From positions 1 through 64,000 of the forward strand of contig JBAJFG010000287.1 of the NCBI GenBank assembly GCA_037903475.1: a stretch of DNA of 64,000 nucleotides, given 5' to 3'. Below are positions 11,485 to 25,187 of this stretch, one piece after another. The stretch comes from Ancylostoma caninum (Eukaryota > Nematoda > Chromadorea > Rhabditida > Ancylostomatidae). The position numbers and the translations under genes are program-made. Under the pieces are notes generated by a model that worked only from the letters and a program-made list of their open reading frames with translations, had not been told where the DNA came from and ran no database searches. Numbering within the stretch: the stretch's first letter is position 1; each line of letters opens with the position of its first letter.

Positions 11485-13995
11485 TCACATTGTGTAGTGT
11501 AAATTAGTTTCTGTGTTCTGCACATGCAGTTGCCGCTCTACCCATGCTTTAATTATTTGATGAGCAATAGCGCCATGTGGCGGTATATACAGAAGGTTTT
11601 GTCGCTCGTTCACGTCTCTGGGAATGCCCTGCAAGTTCCTTATTCGGAAGTGAAACCATTCTGAGTCTGATCAAGACTCACTAAGAACTAACCTTCAAAA
11701 GAGGGTCGCTCAGTGTCCTCTGAAGTGCCGCAGCGACTTGGTCTCTCGAAAACCAACGAGCCGACTCCAGCTCCGTGGGGCAGGCATCAATCTGCAGAGT
11801 GAGAACACCAACAGCTTGCAACAAACACAATTTTTTTGTGTACACGAGATCAGCGTGGCTAGATTAGGTGAAATACCTTTGTGAAGACCTACCAGATTTT
11901 ACTACAGAATTGAAACAAAAACCAACCGAAACCTCCTCCATGATTAAGTCAGTATTCCCACATATTTACTAGTCCTTTTACACAAATTACATCGATTCAA
12001 TTGGAAGATGAACAGATGTAGAGACATTTGAAAGACGGGAGCCTGTGGGACAGCCGTAACTAGCGCCTGTGTGGCAAATGTGTGAAGATTAGCAGAGATA
12101 ATCAGTTCGATGTAACCGGGTTCACTTGTCGTTGGGTGGAAGATGCAGAAAACTACCCCAGTAAGGCAGTTCTCCTGCCTAGCTCCAAAGTTCACCGGAT
12201 ATTCTGTCCACATCATTGAACAACAGATAAAACAATGACTGCTTCATCTGATGAGATCCCTTTTATAATTCAAGAAACATGGTTACATTCTCGTGCTGCC
12301 AGGTTGTCCGGAGAACAATGGAACGTTGGCCATGCTTTGTTGATGGTCGAAACCACTACAGATGCCCTACTGTGGGTTGATACAAGATAGAGAATCACAG
12401 CTGATGTCTAAACAACATCTCCACCTTTTTTCGCCTTTTTCTCGGGCGCTCGCGGTCGTTGCCCGAGAAGAAATTGAATGAACCCTCCTCCTCGACAATG
12501 CCGGACCCTATGTTGCTCTTCATCAACTACAGAAGCTGGGATGGAGCATAGTGCCCGACCTCGTACTCCCTCGACTTGGCTCTTCTCCAATTCTTTCTCT
12601 TTTCCCTCAAAAGCCACTTCCAAAAAAGGACTTTTGGAATCTGAACGACCTCACCTCGGGACCGCTCTAATCTGATGCAGTCCATAGTTTTGTAAAGGCA
12701 TCCAGACGCTGCAGCAGGGATGGAAAAATGTGATTGATACTTATGGTGATTACAATTTAACTGTTAATGAGTGAAACAAGAAGCTGTAGAACGGAAGTAA
12801 ACCGTCTTCTTAGCGAATAATTTGATATTATGCACATTTTCAGCATTTTTTATATGAATTCCTCACCTTTAACGACATATCTGCAACAGCGTAGTATGCG
12901 CACATGAGGGACGAATTTGGCATGGGCCACGGTTGAGTGCGGTTGAGCGACATTACTTTGGAAACGGGCAAGCCGACTTCCTCAGCAATTTCCCGTCGAG
13001 CACAATCGTCCAAAGATTCGCCGGGCTTGAATAAAAACTATGAACGACTTCAAAATGAATTTAGTTCTGATGTCTAGTGGTGCACAGAGACAAATGCGTT
13101 GAGGAGATTGTACCTGTGCAAAACCTGCAAGGGCAGTGTACAAGGCAGGTGGGGATGCTTTGTGGCGAATTAAAAGTGCATGAGAGTCTGTGGGATCAGA
13201 CACGAGTGTAATCGCCACTGGAGAGCACTGAAATAAAGAAAGATGACGGGAGTCACGGCAATCCAACCGTTCTCACCGTTGGATAGTAAACCTGCGGACA
13301 TGTGTGGCAGGTGGCACCAGTCTTGCTGACACGCATCTTTAATGGCGCACCACACTTAGGGCAGCGAAGATAAGTGCGCGACCATCGGCTGAGCGATTGG
13401 AACTGAAAAGCAGACAGATGAGAGGACACAATAGTTGGGTATGTATAGAGTCACCTTTGCTAGGAGGTTCCTTTCCCTTTCGCTTGAAAGTCCTAACATT
13501 GCTGTCCTTATATCAACAAAATGAGCATCTAGACATCGACCGAGTTCTCGCATTACATCTTCTTTCTGTACGGGAGAATCCTCTGGAGGTTCGACAGCTT
13601 TTAGGGAAGTTCCAAGGAGGGGAACATGAAAGTAGAATTTCTCGACGCAGATGTCTCTTACTGACTTGGAAGCAAAATAGGCATTAATTCTTATGCTTCT
13701 CTAGGTCTGCATCTAGAAACATCACCTAGACGCTTTTGAGCCCAGGATGGAAGCTTATCTAGGAAAGCAGGGCGCACATAGTTTCAAAGTAACGTCGTTG
13801 TGTCTTGATCGAAATTAACTAGTTGTCCTATGGACAAGCGAAACTGACATTTTCCCTAATTTTCGTATCCACACGCAGTTTTACAATATTCACTATAACA
13901 TACCACATCATTACTTGGACCGTCAATGGCATCCAAGAGACAACTATTCGACGTGTCGAATTGAAACCCGTACTCTCCAAGACTCTTCTGAAGAT
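11485..13995 (-). CDS. ndx-9: NADH pyrophosphatase, Nudix hydrolase (NDX-9/NUDT12/NUDT13 type), first exon not placed
   Basis: Eight exons join in phase, in coding order: 13915-13995, 13726-13758, 13455-13660, 13277-13402, 13114-13227, 12867-13025, 11693-11791, 11485-11628 (TGA). The product has the NudC-type zinc ribbon (CPKC, 14 residues, CHTC) followed by YYPT and PVAITLV, then the Nudix box split by an intron: LAGFAQ joined to PGESLDDCARREIAEEVGL, which fits GX5EX7REUXEEXGU exactly. Next comes TQPWPMPNSSLM, matching the SQPWPFPxS array that distinguishes NADH diphosphatases, and IPPHGAIAHQIIKAW near the C-terminus. The enzyme hydrolyses NAD(P)H to NMNH and AMP. Visible length is about 320 residues. 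The first exon must end in phase 1 and probably lies within 14000-14170. Intron 6 is 1.07 kb. The last residues HYTM are not a PTS1 signal. Confidence 0.9.
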
Positions 13996-16663
13996 CTGAA
14001 AATACATCCGTCCTTTTCAACTACATAAAATCTTGAGCAAACAGACTGCAGCTTTGATCGCTTCGTCCACAGAAACGATACAATATCTCTGATCCTGCAC
14101 AGTTTAACACCTCTGCTCATGGAAAATAGTTGAAGAAAGAGACTGACTCCCCGAGCACGACAACTCACCTGTGTAACTATGGGATGGGAACTGAATAGTG
14201 TTTCCTTTTCTTCTTACTAGTGGCTTCCGGTCAATCATCACCAAAAATTGTGACCGGCGAAACTCACTAAAATTCGAAGAATGTTATCAAATTAGTTTCT
14301 CTTGAATTTATGTATGAGATGACAACATGATCAGACAAAAAAAAAACGTTCAAAGAAATGAAAGTTAAGCGTTAATCAACTCCTCTTTCGAAAAGGGTCA
14401 CTTATTGACCTCGAGGTTCAAGCCAGCATTCATACTCGATTCCGGCACCAATTTACCCAACAAGATGGGATTTGAGTTGGCCCTGACAAAGACCGCATCC
14501 TCAGCAGTGTACATCACATTACTCGGACAATATAGGAAGTGGGCTAGTTTGCAGTTTCATCGATTCTTCGCCATGAAACTAATTAATGTTCACTTCCTCA
14601 CCCCATAAGCCACCCAGTAATTTGTGATTGAAGAGAAATCGGAGAACCATTATTGCACGAGACAAAAACCTAGTTCTGTACCAGACTGCTCATGTGACTT
14701 CGTTGCTCACTAGGGTGGAAATAGCGTTCAGAGTCGCATGTAGCAGTGATCAACGATTATGCTCTGATACCACTGCGAGTGGTGAAGGAAAAGAACCCAT
14801 ATACCTAGTGAGTGCCGTGTCCTTGATTCCCCAATATTCCAAAAGTCGCATCCGTTCAACGTAGCGCATGTCAGTTGACGTGTTCCGTAAAGGTTGTAAC
14901 AAAAATGATGAATGTCGTAGAAACATATCTGAAAAGGTGAATATATTACGATGGATTGCTGAAGGGTTGAATCATTCAAAAAAAAAGCGCACAAAAACCA
15001 CTCGTGCCTTCAAAAAATAAGATTTCACCAATAATAAACTGAGCGATTTTTCGAAAAAGTGAAGACAAAAAAGTCGATGAACCGTTCGAGGACCAAGATG
15101 GCAAGGAACAGCTGCAAACCAATGAGGCATAAGAAATCGTGAACAGATAGCTGTGATTTTACATCTTGATACGCAAAAAACGATCAGACTTATTCATCAA
15201 AGATCGTTTATTCATCACTATTCATCACAGTGCTTATCAATCTCAGTAACTGGAACAAGATAACCTATGGAAAACAACACACGAGCAAATTAACGCGAAC
15301 ACATCAAATGGTTGGCTGGAAATGATATGGAAACTGATAACAGATTATTTTGAACATCTCTCAACATATAAAAATAGTTAGTAAGAACACAACAGCCCGC
15401 TCTAAAAACTCCCGTTGAGGGAAATACACGAAAGAACTGATCATCAAGATAAATACAAATAAATATGTAGCCGAAGGCAAAATCTTTCCAAAAAAAAAGT
15501 TCCAATAAGTCCGACTGCTCTTCTGATGAAACAACCGCAAAAATAATAAATTACGTGCTTTGACATCTCGATCAATTCGTGACGAGGGTCTTTTAGTGCG
15601 ATGGGAATGGTTGCACATTCTGACCAGGTTATTTCCCTTGGCGTGCGCCACTAGATTACCAACTAAACACTTCTTCAAGTACGACCGTGCAAAACTACTA
15701 GAACTACGTCTTCAAAACGAAAGAGTCATCTAGCACGCCTATAATAGCTTACACAACCCGCAATTCAATGTAGCAATTGATCACCGTCAGCTCGGAAACA
15801 ACGAGAAAACTTATACAAACAGCCCGCTGATTGTTGCTTCGCGTCTGCAGACAGCAAATCAATGAAATAACCTCGATGCAGAAGCTGTAATATTACTAGT
15901 ACACAAAAATGAGTGAAGAGAAAATCGGTGATACGATCGGTAACAATAATAGGCGACAGAGGATGATTACACGACGTCTGGCCGTCTCCTGCTGACATAG
16001 AGTGCAGCAGGCACTTTTAGAGAACAGCTGCGACTCCCAACCAACGGAAGTGTTCTGTTGAATATTATTGCAAGAGGTCAAAAGTTTATTCAGTCAAAAA
16101 AGCCATGTTTCTGCATGCATGAAGCGCATACCAGCAGCAGAGACTCTAAACTTTAATGAAGGTGTCAATAACTCACTCAATAACTGATTGACTTCGTCGC
16201 GTATGTATGAATATCCTGCTGAGATGAGAGAACAAGCGCTCTCTTGCTTTTGAGCTACCCCTTGAAAATCCCACAGCTAAGCACTACCATTTTCGACCGG
16301 GGATGCATTCTTTGCTAGCCAGAAAAAAAGAAGTTTCACGAAATTGGGTTCACCTTCTGTTCCATCTCTCTCCCTAGCAACTGAAATGAACTTTTTGTTT
16401 CTGCTCATGTTTTTCAATGGGTACTAATTCAGAAGGAACTTTAAAAAACGTGAAATTTCTGGAGTGTAGGCTACGAAATCCCTATTCAGCCTAACAAATG
16501 TGCATCCACCCTCAGAAAATCATTTTACTTGGTGTATATGTAGGTGGCGTAATGATCATTAAATACATTAGGAAGACGTTGCATTCACGTCACTGACACA
16601 ATCACAAGATTAAGTAGCACCGAAAAAAGGAATTCTTATAAAAGACTTGGGAAGAAACTGCCT
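13996..16663. other. Spacer between the SLC38A9 and Nudix genes; holds the first Nudix exon(s)
   Basis: This stretch should contain the start of the Nudix gene (probably 14000-14170, minus strand, where an ATG-led ORF beginning near 14168 or 14118 is present) and the 3' UTR of SLC38A9. The remainder is AT-rich with short ORFs that I cannot relate to any protein. No terminal repeats were found. Confidence 0.45.
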
Positions 16664-19600
16664 TCAGATAACGAACTGAGAGAGGAAGTTGAGAACGCCA
16701 AGCACGATTATAGTAATGTGAATCGTTCGTTTTGTCCGCGTAAGCTTTCCTTCAGAATGTAATTTTTTCATGTAGATAATACAAGGCAATGCAAACACGT
16801 AGACCAATCCAGCAAGAGAACCAACGTATCTGTAAAAATATGTTACCAAATCCAAACAATAACTAAAGCTAAAGAGTTTTATACTTACCGAAGAATGCTT
16901 CCAACTCTAGGATAAAAAATAGCAACGCTAACAGCAATGCAGATAATTATACTATTCAACAAAATAACAGAGCTAAGGCTGAAAAGAAATCATGCGAAAG
17001 CAAACGTTTGCAAACGATAACAAAGAAGCTTATTACCCAGGCCATGTCTTTCCCAGGAAAGCGTAGCAGAGCTGTGATCGAATAAGGAACATCAACAGTG
17101 GCAACACGGTAATCATTTGGAAAAGCAAGAACATCCGAGCAGTGCTACTCAGAATATCTCCAGCACCAAAATTGTTCAGGAAATTCTGCAAATAATCTGA
17201 TCCGCACTGAAAAGTACTAGTCGACCTATGTTTACCTATTTTTAAATCCATTGAGAATGGGGCAGCAGTAACGTTCAGAAAACCTTTTTTTGATTTCTCT
17301 TTAGTCTCAGTGACGCCGTAACTGATTGTGAAGAAAAAAAAAGGAAACTCCAAGCTCTGTTATTATTAGAGAATAAGTCACAAACAACAATCCACATTAC
17401 TACCACTAGCGAATGCTACCTTGCAGCCGTTACATGTCATCGTCAACGTGACGAAGAAACACCTAAGATAAACGCAACACTATTACTCGCGCTAGAATTG
17501 AGACAACCATTTTTTAGTTACAAACATCCCCTCTACAACAGCGTTTTGGTAGTGTCAACGTAACTATGTCGGGATTATACAGAAATAGGTGACACCCATC
17601 TTTCATGATCGTGTTGGTAAGAGATAAAAGAGCATTAGAGCTAAGTTGGCATATAGGTTAACGAGGATGAATAACGCATGACGCACGAGTTAGTCTTATA
17701 CTTGGAGATTTCTTGCGTCATGAGTTTCATAATAAGGATGGGAAAGTGATTACTCAGACGTGAAAAAAATGAAATATAGAAAGCCCCACGTCACTTATAC
17801 AGCTTCGCTGCACAGGAAATCCGGCGTAAAAAGTAAATCCGATGAAAACGTAGCAAAACGCCGCTAAAGAATATCCAATAGAAAGGTCGCGTGCCTGCAA
17901 AATAACTTTAAAGACGCACACAATAAAAGATGACATAATAGGCATTGACAACTAGTAGAAAACAGAAGAACGAATATAGCGCATATAAATTAAAAAAGCA
18001 AAATGTTGAATTTGACGACCCCCAATCAATTGAATGCCGGCAACCAGAGAAAAAATGCAGTTATTAAATTTTAAGAAAATCTGGCCCAAGACTAACATTC
18101 TGAAAATCACTGAGTAGTGCTTTTCGTTGTTATATTTAACCACCTACATTGTTTTCGGGATTCTTCTGATTACGGAGAATAGTGATAACAGCATTGTGAA
18201 TAAAGTAGGACAATGTCATGGTACCAGTTAATGCTGGGAATCTCCAGCTGAATGCTGAAATGTGGCAAGAAGTGACAGCAACAACAGAGCGAAGATGATC
18301 GCGGTAAACTTACATTTGGCGTAATGAATAGAATCTGCATCAACAAAATTCATATTGAAACCACACTCGACCAGTTTTGAACCAGTAAAAATCAGTAAAT
18401 AGAAGACTGATAGTGTTCCCAACACATTGAACTTCGTAAAAAATGTGGGCGATTTGAAATTCATCAGAGGGAAGGTAAGGAAGGCGAGATACACTGGCAC
18501 AGTGCGCTGTAATTGAAGAAAAATGAGTGGAGCTACTGTAGATAACAGCTGGAAAGGTTTGACTTCTACGAGCAGCTACGAATCACATCTGATTTTTAGA
18601 GCTCGGCTGTCTGCAAAATGGAAGGCTACTAATATTACTAGCAAAAAGCCACTAGCAGAGGACGTCTATTGCAAGCTTCTAGGATCTCGTATGGAATCAA
18701 ATATGGCAAACAGGCGAAGATGGGATTAACACAGAGCTCTTGGTAGAACGGCAAAATCAATTATTTCAATGAACAACATTAAGGCAGCAACTGATATAGT
18801 TTACAAATAAACAAACATACCTGTAATTGCCACAACTGATCGAAATCCCACGATGAAGGAAACCAGCCGTCGATAAGTGGTTGGCTTCCTCGTTCTTCTA
18901 ACAATGGTGGTAAGGACTCATCCATGGGACAATACACTGAATTAACCATGCTTATCACGTGAGAATAACTCATATTTGGCAAAATTTTGTTGTGTTATTT
19001 TGTTTTCGGCTAACAGGGCTTCATGACAGCACAATCTTACAACATGCCATTTGAATCTAATTGTGGTTCAAATGTACAACCGATCTACCGCATGGTTCAT
19101 CTCTTTTTTTTTTTTTTTGAAATTATTAGCATAGGACTGGAACAGAAGAAGAACTCACCATCACATGTAAACGTCTTGTTCTCCATGACGGGAATCGTCG
19201 AACTATTTGGCTGAAGAGCCTCTAAAAACAATCAAATACCGAGGGGATGCTCTGGAGTGTTTTCACGACAAGGAAAAGTATCTATTACCATAAACAACTG
19301 TTCCCGTGTAGAAAAGAAAATTCGACATCAGAACCCAGTAAACCATAATACCGCCAAGAAGCACAACAACAGAGAATCCCACTGCAAGATATTCACCGCC
19401 CTTGCCGAGAAAATAGCGGCAGACGTCCGAAAACTCTAGTAGAACTGGATCCATTCCTGCTGTAAAAAGAGAAGCATCAGACTTAGCACAGTGCTTGACA
19501 TGTATGGTGTTCGGGATCCCATAATGTCCCAGCAGCAACTAGAAAGACTACACAAACGTAAAATAAAATGAACGTACGCAAGCCTTTGGGGCTGTCCAAT

Positions 19601-22600
19601 ACACGGAAAGCAGTGTAAAAACATAATAGTGCCAGAGCTAACATTAGAAAAATTCCCCAGAACAGGCCAGCCTGGAACCAAGAATCCGTGTCGCTGCATA
19701 AAAAGCTAAGTCATGAATATCAAAGCATAATCGAGCATAATCAGTTATTTAAAATTATTCATCAAAGTTATCAACCAAGTCACAAACCCCAAACACGCTA
19801 CCCATTTCCAAACCATCCATAACCGAAAGGTTATAGATGGTATCTACTGGTACACAACTGTTATTAGCACGAGAAAGTGTCGGAGAAGCACAGAGGAAGA
19901 AATGAACTTTTTGAAAAGAAAAGATATGGAAAGCAGAACAAAGAATAAACTATAAAGATAAAAAAATTTTCACGTCAAAAAAAATTATCTACAAAATGTT
20001 CCATACCAGCAAAACTCTACTGTGATTCCATCAATGAGTATAATGAGTGAGAATAACAAAGAGAGTGTAATTGTACAGATGAAAGAGAGTTACTGAAGAG
20101 ATAAACAACAACCTGCTGTAGAGCCCAAGGCATCGCCAATAAGGATGTTCCCATCATAGTGTTCCATAAAGAGAAACTGCAATGAAATTCAAATTAATCA
20201 TTCACCATACCACTCATTTTAAACTGTGCAATCTCACAACCAATTTTGTTAAATGAAATTCCGATTGATCATGTCCCATTTTAGTGGAAGCGCTCCTTTT
20301 TCTCTCCTCTCAGAAAATCACTGATATTTTAAACAAATGCACTCTACCCGGCAGTTTTTAAGGAAATGACAATTAGAAGTTACACCAGCAAGAACTATAA
20401 GTATTTTTCACATAGATATTTTCTGGCCATACTAGAACTTCTTGAAGGCAAAGCATACATGGTGACTAGGCTACTTTGTTTGCCGCTGCTATCCTTCATA
20501 TCGTCAAATGGTAGAATAGAGAAGTACTCAGAGGGAATAACATGGTCTGGCATTCTCTGAAAAGAAGATAAAATACTTATTTAGTAAAACAAGAAACAAT
20601 GAGATATAGAAAATTGTACCAGCTGCTGTCCTCCTGGGTCAAGCCGGCTGTACAGGCGATAGCGGAGTGCCATATTGTGATCTCGATAGTCGTCCTCGGA
20701 ATGCAGCGATACCATGCTACCCTCCCGTGAAAGGCCCAAACCACCTAAAATGTTAATTTTCGCTTTCAGTGATATAATCCATGTTCCATAACCTTTACGA
20801 TTGTCCGCGTGGATAAATAGTAGGTATCAGTACATCAATAAATCAAAAAATAAATGCGTGACAACCGCTTCACAGTAACACATAGCTTAATGAAGTTGGT
20901 TTGGCTTCACTAGAGGTTACTAAAAGGGAAATAGAAATACTGACCAGTGAAAAGATAAGGCTGTCTCTGACGCTGCTGGCTGCGTGTAGTTGACGAGCCT
21001 GGCACAGATGGTGGACTCGAAACCAGAGGCTCAAAGCTGCAACAATGAACACATCACATTCCGTTGTCTACCAATAGATTTACAAGCGCTTTTTACTTTA
21101 TCAGTATTTTCACTCCATCAGTTTCGTTAATGAGAGAATCACAAATATAAAGAATGGTAACAAAAAATATTAGGTTGGTGCATAATTAATGCGGCTTTTT
21201 CGCGACTCCTTTTCCTTGCGAAGGTTAAAGCTTCTTCAACGGCTTTTTTTTCGTGTGAATAAACCTCTTCTTCCAATGAGTCACCGTGCTATCGAAAACC
21301 GCATCCACATTCACCATCTCATGCTCTATCACCTCGAGAAAGGCTGGAATGCATGCAGCACGGTCATTCCGCGATCTCAACAAAATTTTAGCTGAAGAAA
21401 AACTACAATGCCACCTCGAAAGGTAATTGAGTACTTCAAGTGGTAAGGTACAATCCTATAGATGAAGAAGGGAGAGCTCTATGATCAAATTTGGAAGACC
21501 AGGAAATTGTGGTAGCCGTGGAAGGGAGGGGGGTTCAATTGACGAGATTCCTCAGGAATGGTGCCTGCCCGCTCTGCTACAGAAAATTCGAACATTGTTT
21601 CTGTATGAGAGTTCGTGCAGACCCACGTAGCCAATCTCCATGCTTTTTTGTGGCTCTTGAAAGAAAGAGCCATTGTCGAATGGTCCATATTGAAGAGTTC
21701 GGACAGCATTCCCTTGTTAGACTTTCGTCCTCTTCCACGACTGCCCAAAATTCTTGGTGCTTGGGATTTAATGGCCAACTATTTCGTTCTTCATCTGTGA
21801 AGCTCATAGCTTACGAAAATGAACAATCTTTCAACTTAGCGTTGCTCACTGGTCCATCTTTGTAGGCTCGCTGAGATCGCGAAATGACTGTGCTGTATCG
21901 GAACCTTTCCCGAAGTGATAGAGCATATTATGGCGGATGTGGATGCGGGTTCCGATAGCACCTTTGATAAGGGGAAAGAGAGGATTGTTATCATGAAAAA
22001 ACCACTTGAAAAGATTCAGTTTTCATCGAGAAAAGAAGTCGTGAAAAAAAGCCGCATTAATTATGCACCATCCTAATAATAAAACAGGTCAAAACAAAAA
22101 TTTACTTCTGAGTTTCATAAAAACACCTCATGCGCTTCCGCTGTCAGCTGCAATGTGCAGAAATCAAATGGGCGTAAAAGATTCCTGCTTACGAAGAATC
22201 CATAGAATCCAGCTGGTCCTTTATCAACGAGACAGGAGAGAAACTATCTGTCACCCATCTTTCACCCCACATCTAGCATCCACTAGCTATGGAATGGCTA
22301 TCAAATTTATTTATTTTATTTAACGCACGTGCACTGCACATGATAGGGTTTGGTGAAAAAAACAAATCAGCTTCAAAAAACAAACACAGGAACGAAATAA
22401 AACAACGCTGTAAAAAGCTAAGAAAAAAATGAAAATCCGGAAACAAGCAAGACCAACATCATCTACAGGTGACGGTTGAGGGCTACTTTGAATTTTTTGT
22501 GTTTGCTCGAAAAAGTAATCGTTTTAGATAATTTAGTATACGCATTCCCAGCTCTGTACGTGAAAAAGCTCCTTCTGATAGAAGATTTCGGTTGACGTAA

Positions 22601-24198
22601 CAAAAGCTTAGTTTTACTACCTCTGGTATTAGAGGATGAAAAACTGTAAAAGTCTTCCATCTTGAGTCCGATGTTACTAGTGATGATTTTATGTACCATT
22701 ATCAAATCATTTCTCTCCCTTCTTTTCTGGAGAGTCTCCAGATTGATCATTTTGTTCCTAATTATACCCCGAGGGATGGAGCTAAATTGGAAACCAAGTG
22801 CTCTTACAAACAACTTTCTTGTGAAACTATTTTGAACCCTTTCAAGCCTTGCTATGTCTTTCTTCTTGGCCGGGGGAAAACAACTGTACCGTACTCTAAC
22901 ACCGGTCTTACATAGGTTTTATAAGCTTTGATTAGAACTAAAGGGTCCTTGTTAAGAGGGCTCTATAAAGTTGGCAGATTCTGTGTTCCGCCTTGTTAGT
23001 GATTTCGCAGCAAAATGAGCTGAAGCATAGATTCCTGTCATAAAGGAATCCGAGATCCCTAACCTCATCCAGGTTTTTAAGCGGATAATTTCCAAGCGTG
23101 TAAGTGTTACTCTGATTTGATCGCCCCAAGTGAAGGACAGAGGACTTCTCTAATGACAGTGGTAACCTCCACGATTTGGACCACTCGAACACCACATCAA
23201 TTGCTTGCTGCAATGCTTCTTTACCACCGCCAGAGCTCAGCGTTCGGTAGATCTTAAGATCATCAGCAAAGACTTGACATTTCACTCCATTTGTCTCAAT
23301 TAGACTTGGTAGATCAAAAGAATAGATGTTGAATAAAACTGGAGATAACACTCCACCCTGCGGTACCCCACTAGGTGCAGTTCTAACGCTAGATAAAACG
23401 TTATTGACCCGGACTTGAAAAGTACGTTGGCATAAGAACTCACTTATCCAATTCCTGATTCGGAAATGAATTCCTATATGCTTAAGCTTTAGTAGTAATA
23501 AATCATGTGGTACTCTATCGAAGGCCTTTGAAAAATCAAAATAAACTACATCTATATCATTCTTGTCATCAAGAGCAGCTGTCCAGTCATTCAACGTCTC
23601 TAACATCCCTGTTACTGTAGAACGTCCTTTCCTGAACCCATGCTGACCAGCGGGTAAGATTAGTTTACTCTCTAAGTGTAGGCGTTTCTGAAAAACTATT
23701 CGGGTGTTTTTGTATCAACTCAAGGATTTCATAGTATTTAAACCAGACTGAGTCAGCCATTTCTTCACATGAGCCGGCTAAGGAAGGAATTCCCATACTG
23801 GGACTCTCAACATAGACCTTTGCGAAAGTATTGGCAAGTAATTCGGCTTTATCTCCGTCTGAAACAGCAACTGTGCCTCCATTTTTAAGCGCAGCAACAG
23901 TATTCCAACCTCTTAATTTTTATCAAATTTCCTTGGTTTTCACTGCATTTGGCTTCCATGTATATCTTATTGTTAGTTTACGCAACTAATATCCTAGTCC
24001 CAACTCGCCAATGTGAATGGATGAATAGTACTCCGGTAAATTTCTGATTACCTCCAAAAAAATCCGTCCGTCATTTATATTTGAGCGTGATGTTTCCGTT
24101 AGAAGGAATTGGAAAAGAACTTCGCTTCAATACTTTAGAAACACTCATCAAAAAAAAAAAACTCACTCATCGTCGCCGATAGCCCCATACGATGACAT
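16664..24198 (-). CDS. SLC38A9: SLC38A9 orthologue, lysosomal arginine-sensing amino-acid transporter
   Basis: Fifteen exons join in phase to 561 codons plus stop: 24167-24198, 20945-21036, 20620-20744, 20459-20556, 20113-20176, 19578-19671, 19289-19459, 19159-19221, 18821-18936, 18314-18506, 18148-18254, 17790-17894, 17037-17206, 16889-16978, 16664-16829. Residues 1-115 form a soluble Ser/Pro-rich N-tail starting [15 protein letters not shown], the part which in human SLC38A9 docks Ragulator and Rag GTPases. TM1 carries [18 protein letters not shown], the family hallmark (human [10 protein letters not shown]). Further matches are [49 protein letters not shown] and [17 protein letters not shown] lumenal loop (about residues 226-285) has N-glycosylation sites NSS and NKT and cysteines. 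The donor at 17790 (GTGGGG) was chosen for phase. The protein exports amino acids from lysosomes and signals arginine to TORC1. Intron 1 (3.1 kb) contains a mariner and a non-LTR element. Confidence 0.95.
21170..22076 (-). mobile_element. Decayed mariner element with inverted duplication of its 5' end
   Basis: The ends read TTAGGTTGGTGCATAATTAA (left) and, on the minus strand, TTAGGATGGTGCATAATTAA (right), flanked by TA at 21168-21169 and 22077-22078. On the minus strand the transposase N-terminal domain is recognisable ([13 protein letters not shown] near 21950, later [21 protein letters not shown] near 21680) with stops and frameshifts. On the plus strand the left end encodes a second version of the N-terminal segment ([14 protein letters not shown] near 21320). 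So about 230 bp at each end are inverted copies of the 5' part, and the catalytic DD34D region is missing. The hookworm element bandit, as I recall, is of the same Hsmar1-like type. Confidence 0.85.
22300..23720 (-). mobile_element. 5'-truncated non-LTR retrotransposon (CR1/Jockey-like) reverse transcriptase
   Basis: An open minus-strand frame covers the RT core from about 23710 to 22938. It reads [49 protein letters not shown] and the catalytic [10 protein letters not shown] second ORF, 22463-22813, carries the usual C-terminal end of such elements ([13 protein letters not shown], then TRGSKTKLL). A frame break separates the two, so the copy is dead. An AT-rich stretch at 22305-22321 may be the 3' tail. 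The element is in the same orientation as the host gene, inside intron 1 of SLC38A9. The 5' end fades near 23720. Confidence 0.88.
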
Positions 24199-24240
24199 CA
24201 CGCCTAAGACGCCGAAGCGGACGGTAAATCTGAAAACGTC
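24199..24240 (-). promoter_or_regulatory. Splice acceptor 31 bases before the SLC38A9 ATG (candidate trans-splice site)
   Basis: On the minus strand the sequence GACGTTTTCAG ends at 24230 and is followed by a 31-base leader to the ATG at 24196-24198. TTTTCAG is the nematode consensus for both cis and spliced-leader acceptors. No upstream exon was identified, and MOGS ends only about 1 kb away in the same direction, so an SL (perhaps SL2) acceptor is a reasonable reading. A 5' UTR intron is the alternative. Confidence 0.55.
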
Positions 24241-25187
24241 AAAGGGTACATTGTAAATGGAAATTACAAACAAATGAAGAAGATCGCAAGAATTCGCAAC
24301 ACTCATTCACAGCAATCGAGAAGAGCTAGTCAAAAGAATTGCTCACATAGCGGTCTCTCGAACTAACTGATAGTGAGCTGATAACATCACAAACGCGCGA
24401 ATGAAGTCGCCATTGTCCGAGCGGTAAATGCTTTTCCAAGTATGACGTGTACAGATTAATGCATCACCCACATTGATGGGCATGTGGAAATTATTGTTTT
24501 ATAGTGTGTTCCAAGAGAGATGATAGTTGGAGAGATATTAGAGAAAGAGAGGAAGTGTACGGTATCCAGAGCGACAGGCAAACACACCATACAGTAACAC
24601 AAAAACTAAGCTGCAATCGCTTTCGAGACACTGTGCTTGAAGTGGAAATATGCAGCCTGTTACCGTCATTCAGAAACATCTTATCTTTATGCTTAGCAGA
24701 TATTTCACGTTGATTTCGACAGTGTACATAAAATTATGTATTCCAATGGTCTACAGAAGTTTTACAAGAATAATAATAAGAATAAGGAAAAATAAAGAAT
24801 AAGAATAAGGAAAAATAAAAACGCTATCTATGCAAACTTTTACTACAAGCAATGGAGCGAATCCGCACATATTTTTATAGCATCTACTCCACACATTGCA
24901 CATATTTATTAAAAAACCGTTAAAACATACTATATACCCGACATTTAAAAATCTGAGAAAAGGGTGAGGAAAAAGGCATATCACATAATAAACCCCTTTT
25001 TAATGATAAGGTGAACATCCGAAGCAATAATTGTACATACACATGAAGGGTATGCGATGCAGCGGAACTAATGAATGCTACTACGGTGGGCTGCATTTGA
25101 TAAAACTCGAATACTGGTAGGAAGGTATGGCATCTGAACATCCCAACGTAGGTGAGATTGATGTCGAACCAGGTCTGCTTGAAATGA
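24241..25187. other. Intercistronic region between MOGS and SLC38A9
   Basis: This 950-bp stretch follows the MOGS stop codon. The complement of 24904-24909 is an AATAAA, about 280 bases after the stop, so it may be the MOGS polyadenylation signal. A short AT-rich tandem repeat with AAGAATAAGGAAAAATAAA units lies near 24767-24820. No ORF here resembles a protein. Confidence 0.5.

Noticed and set aside
18523..18729. 68-codon plus-strand ORF inside the SLC38A9 gene
   Set aside because: It lies in an intron on the other strand, has no family match and no exon-like borders.
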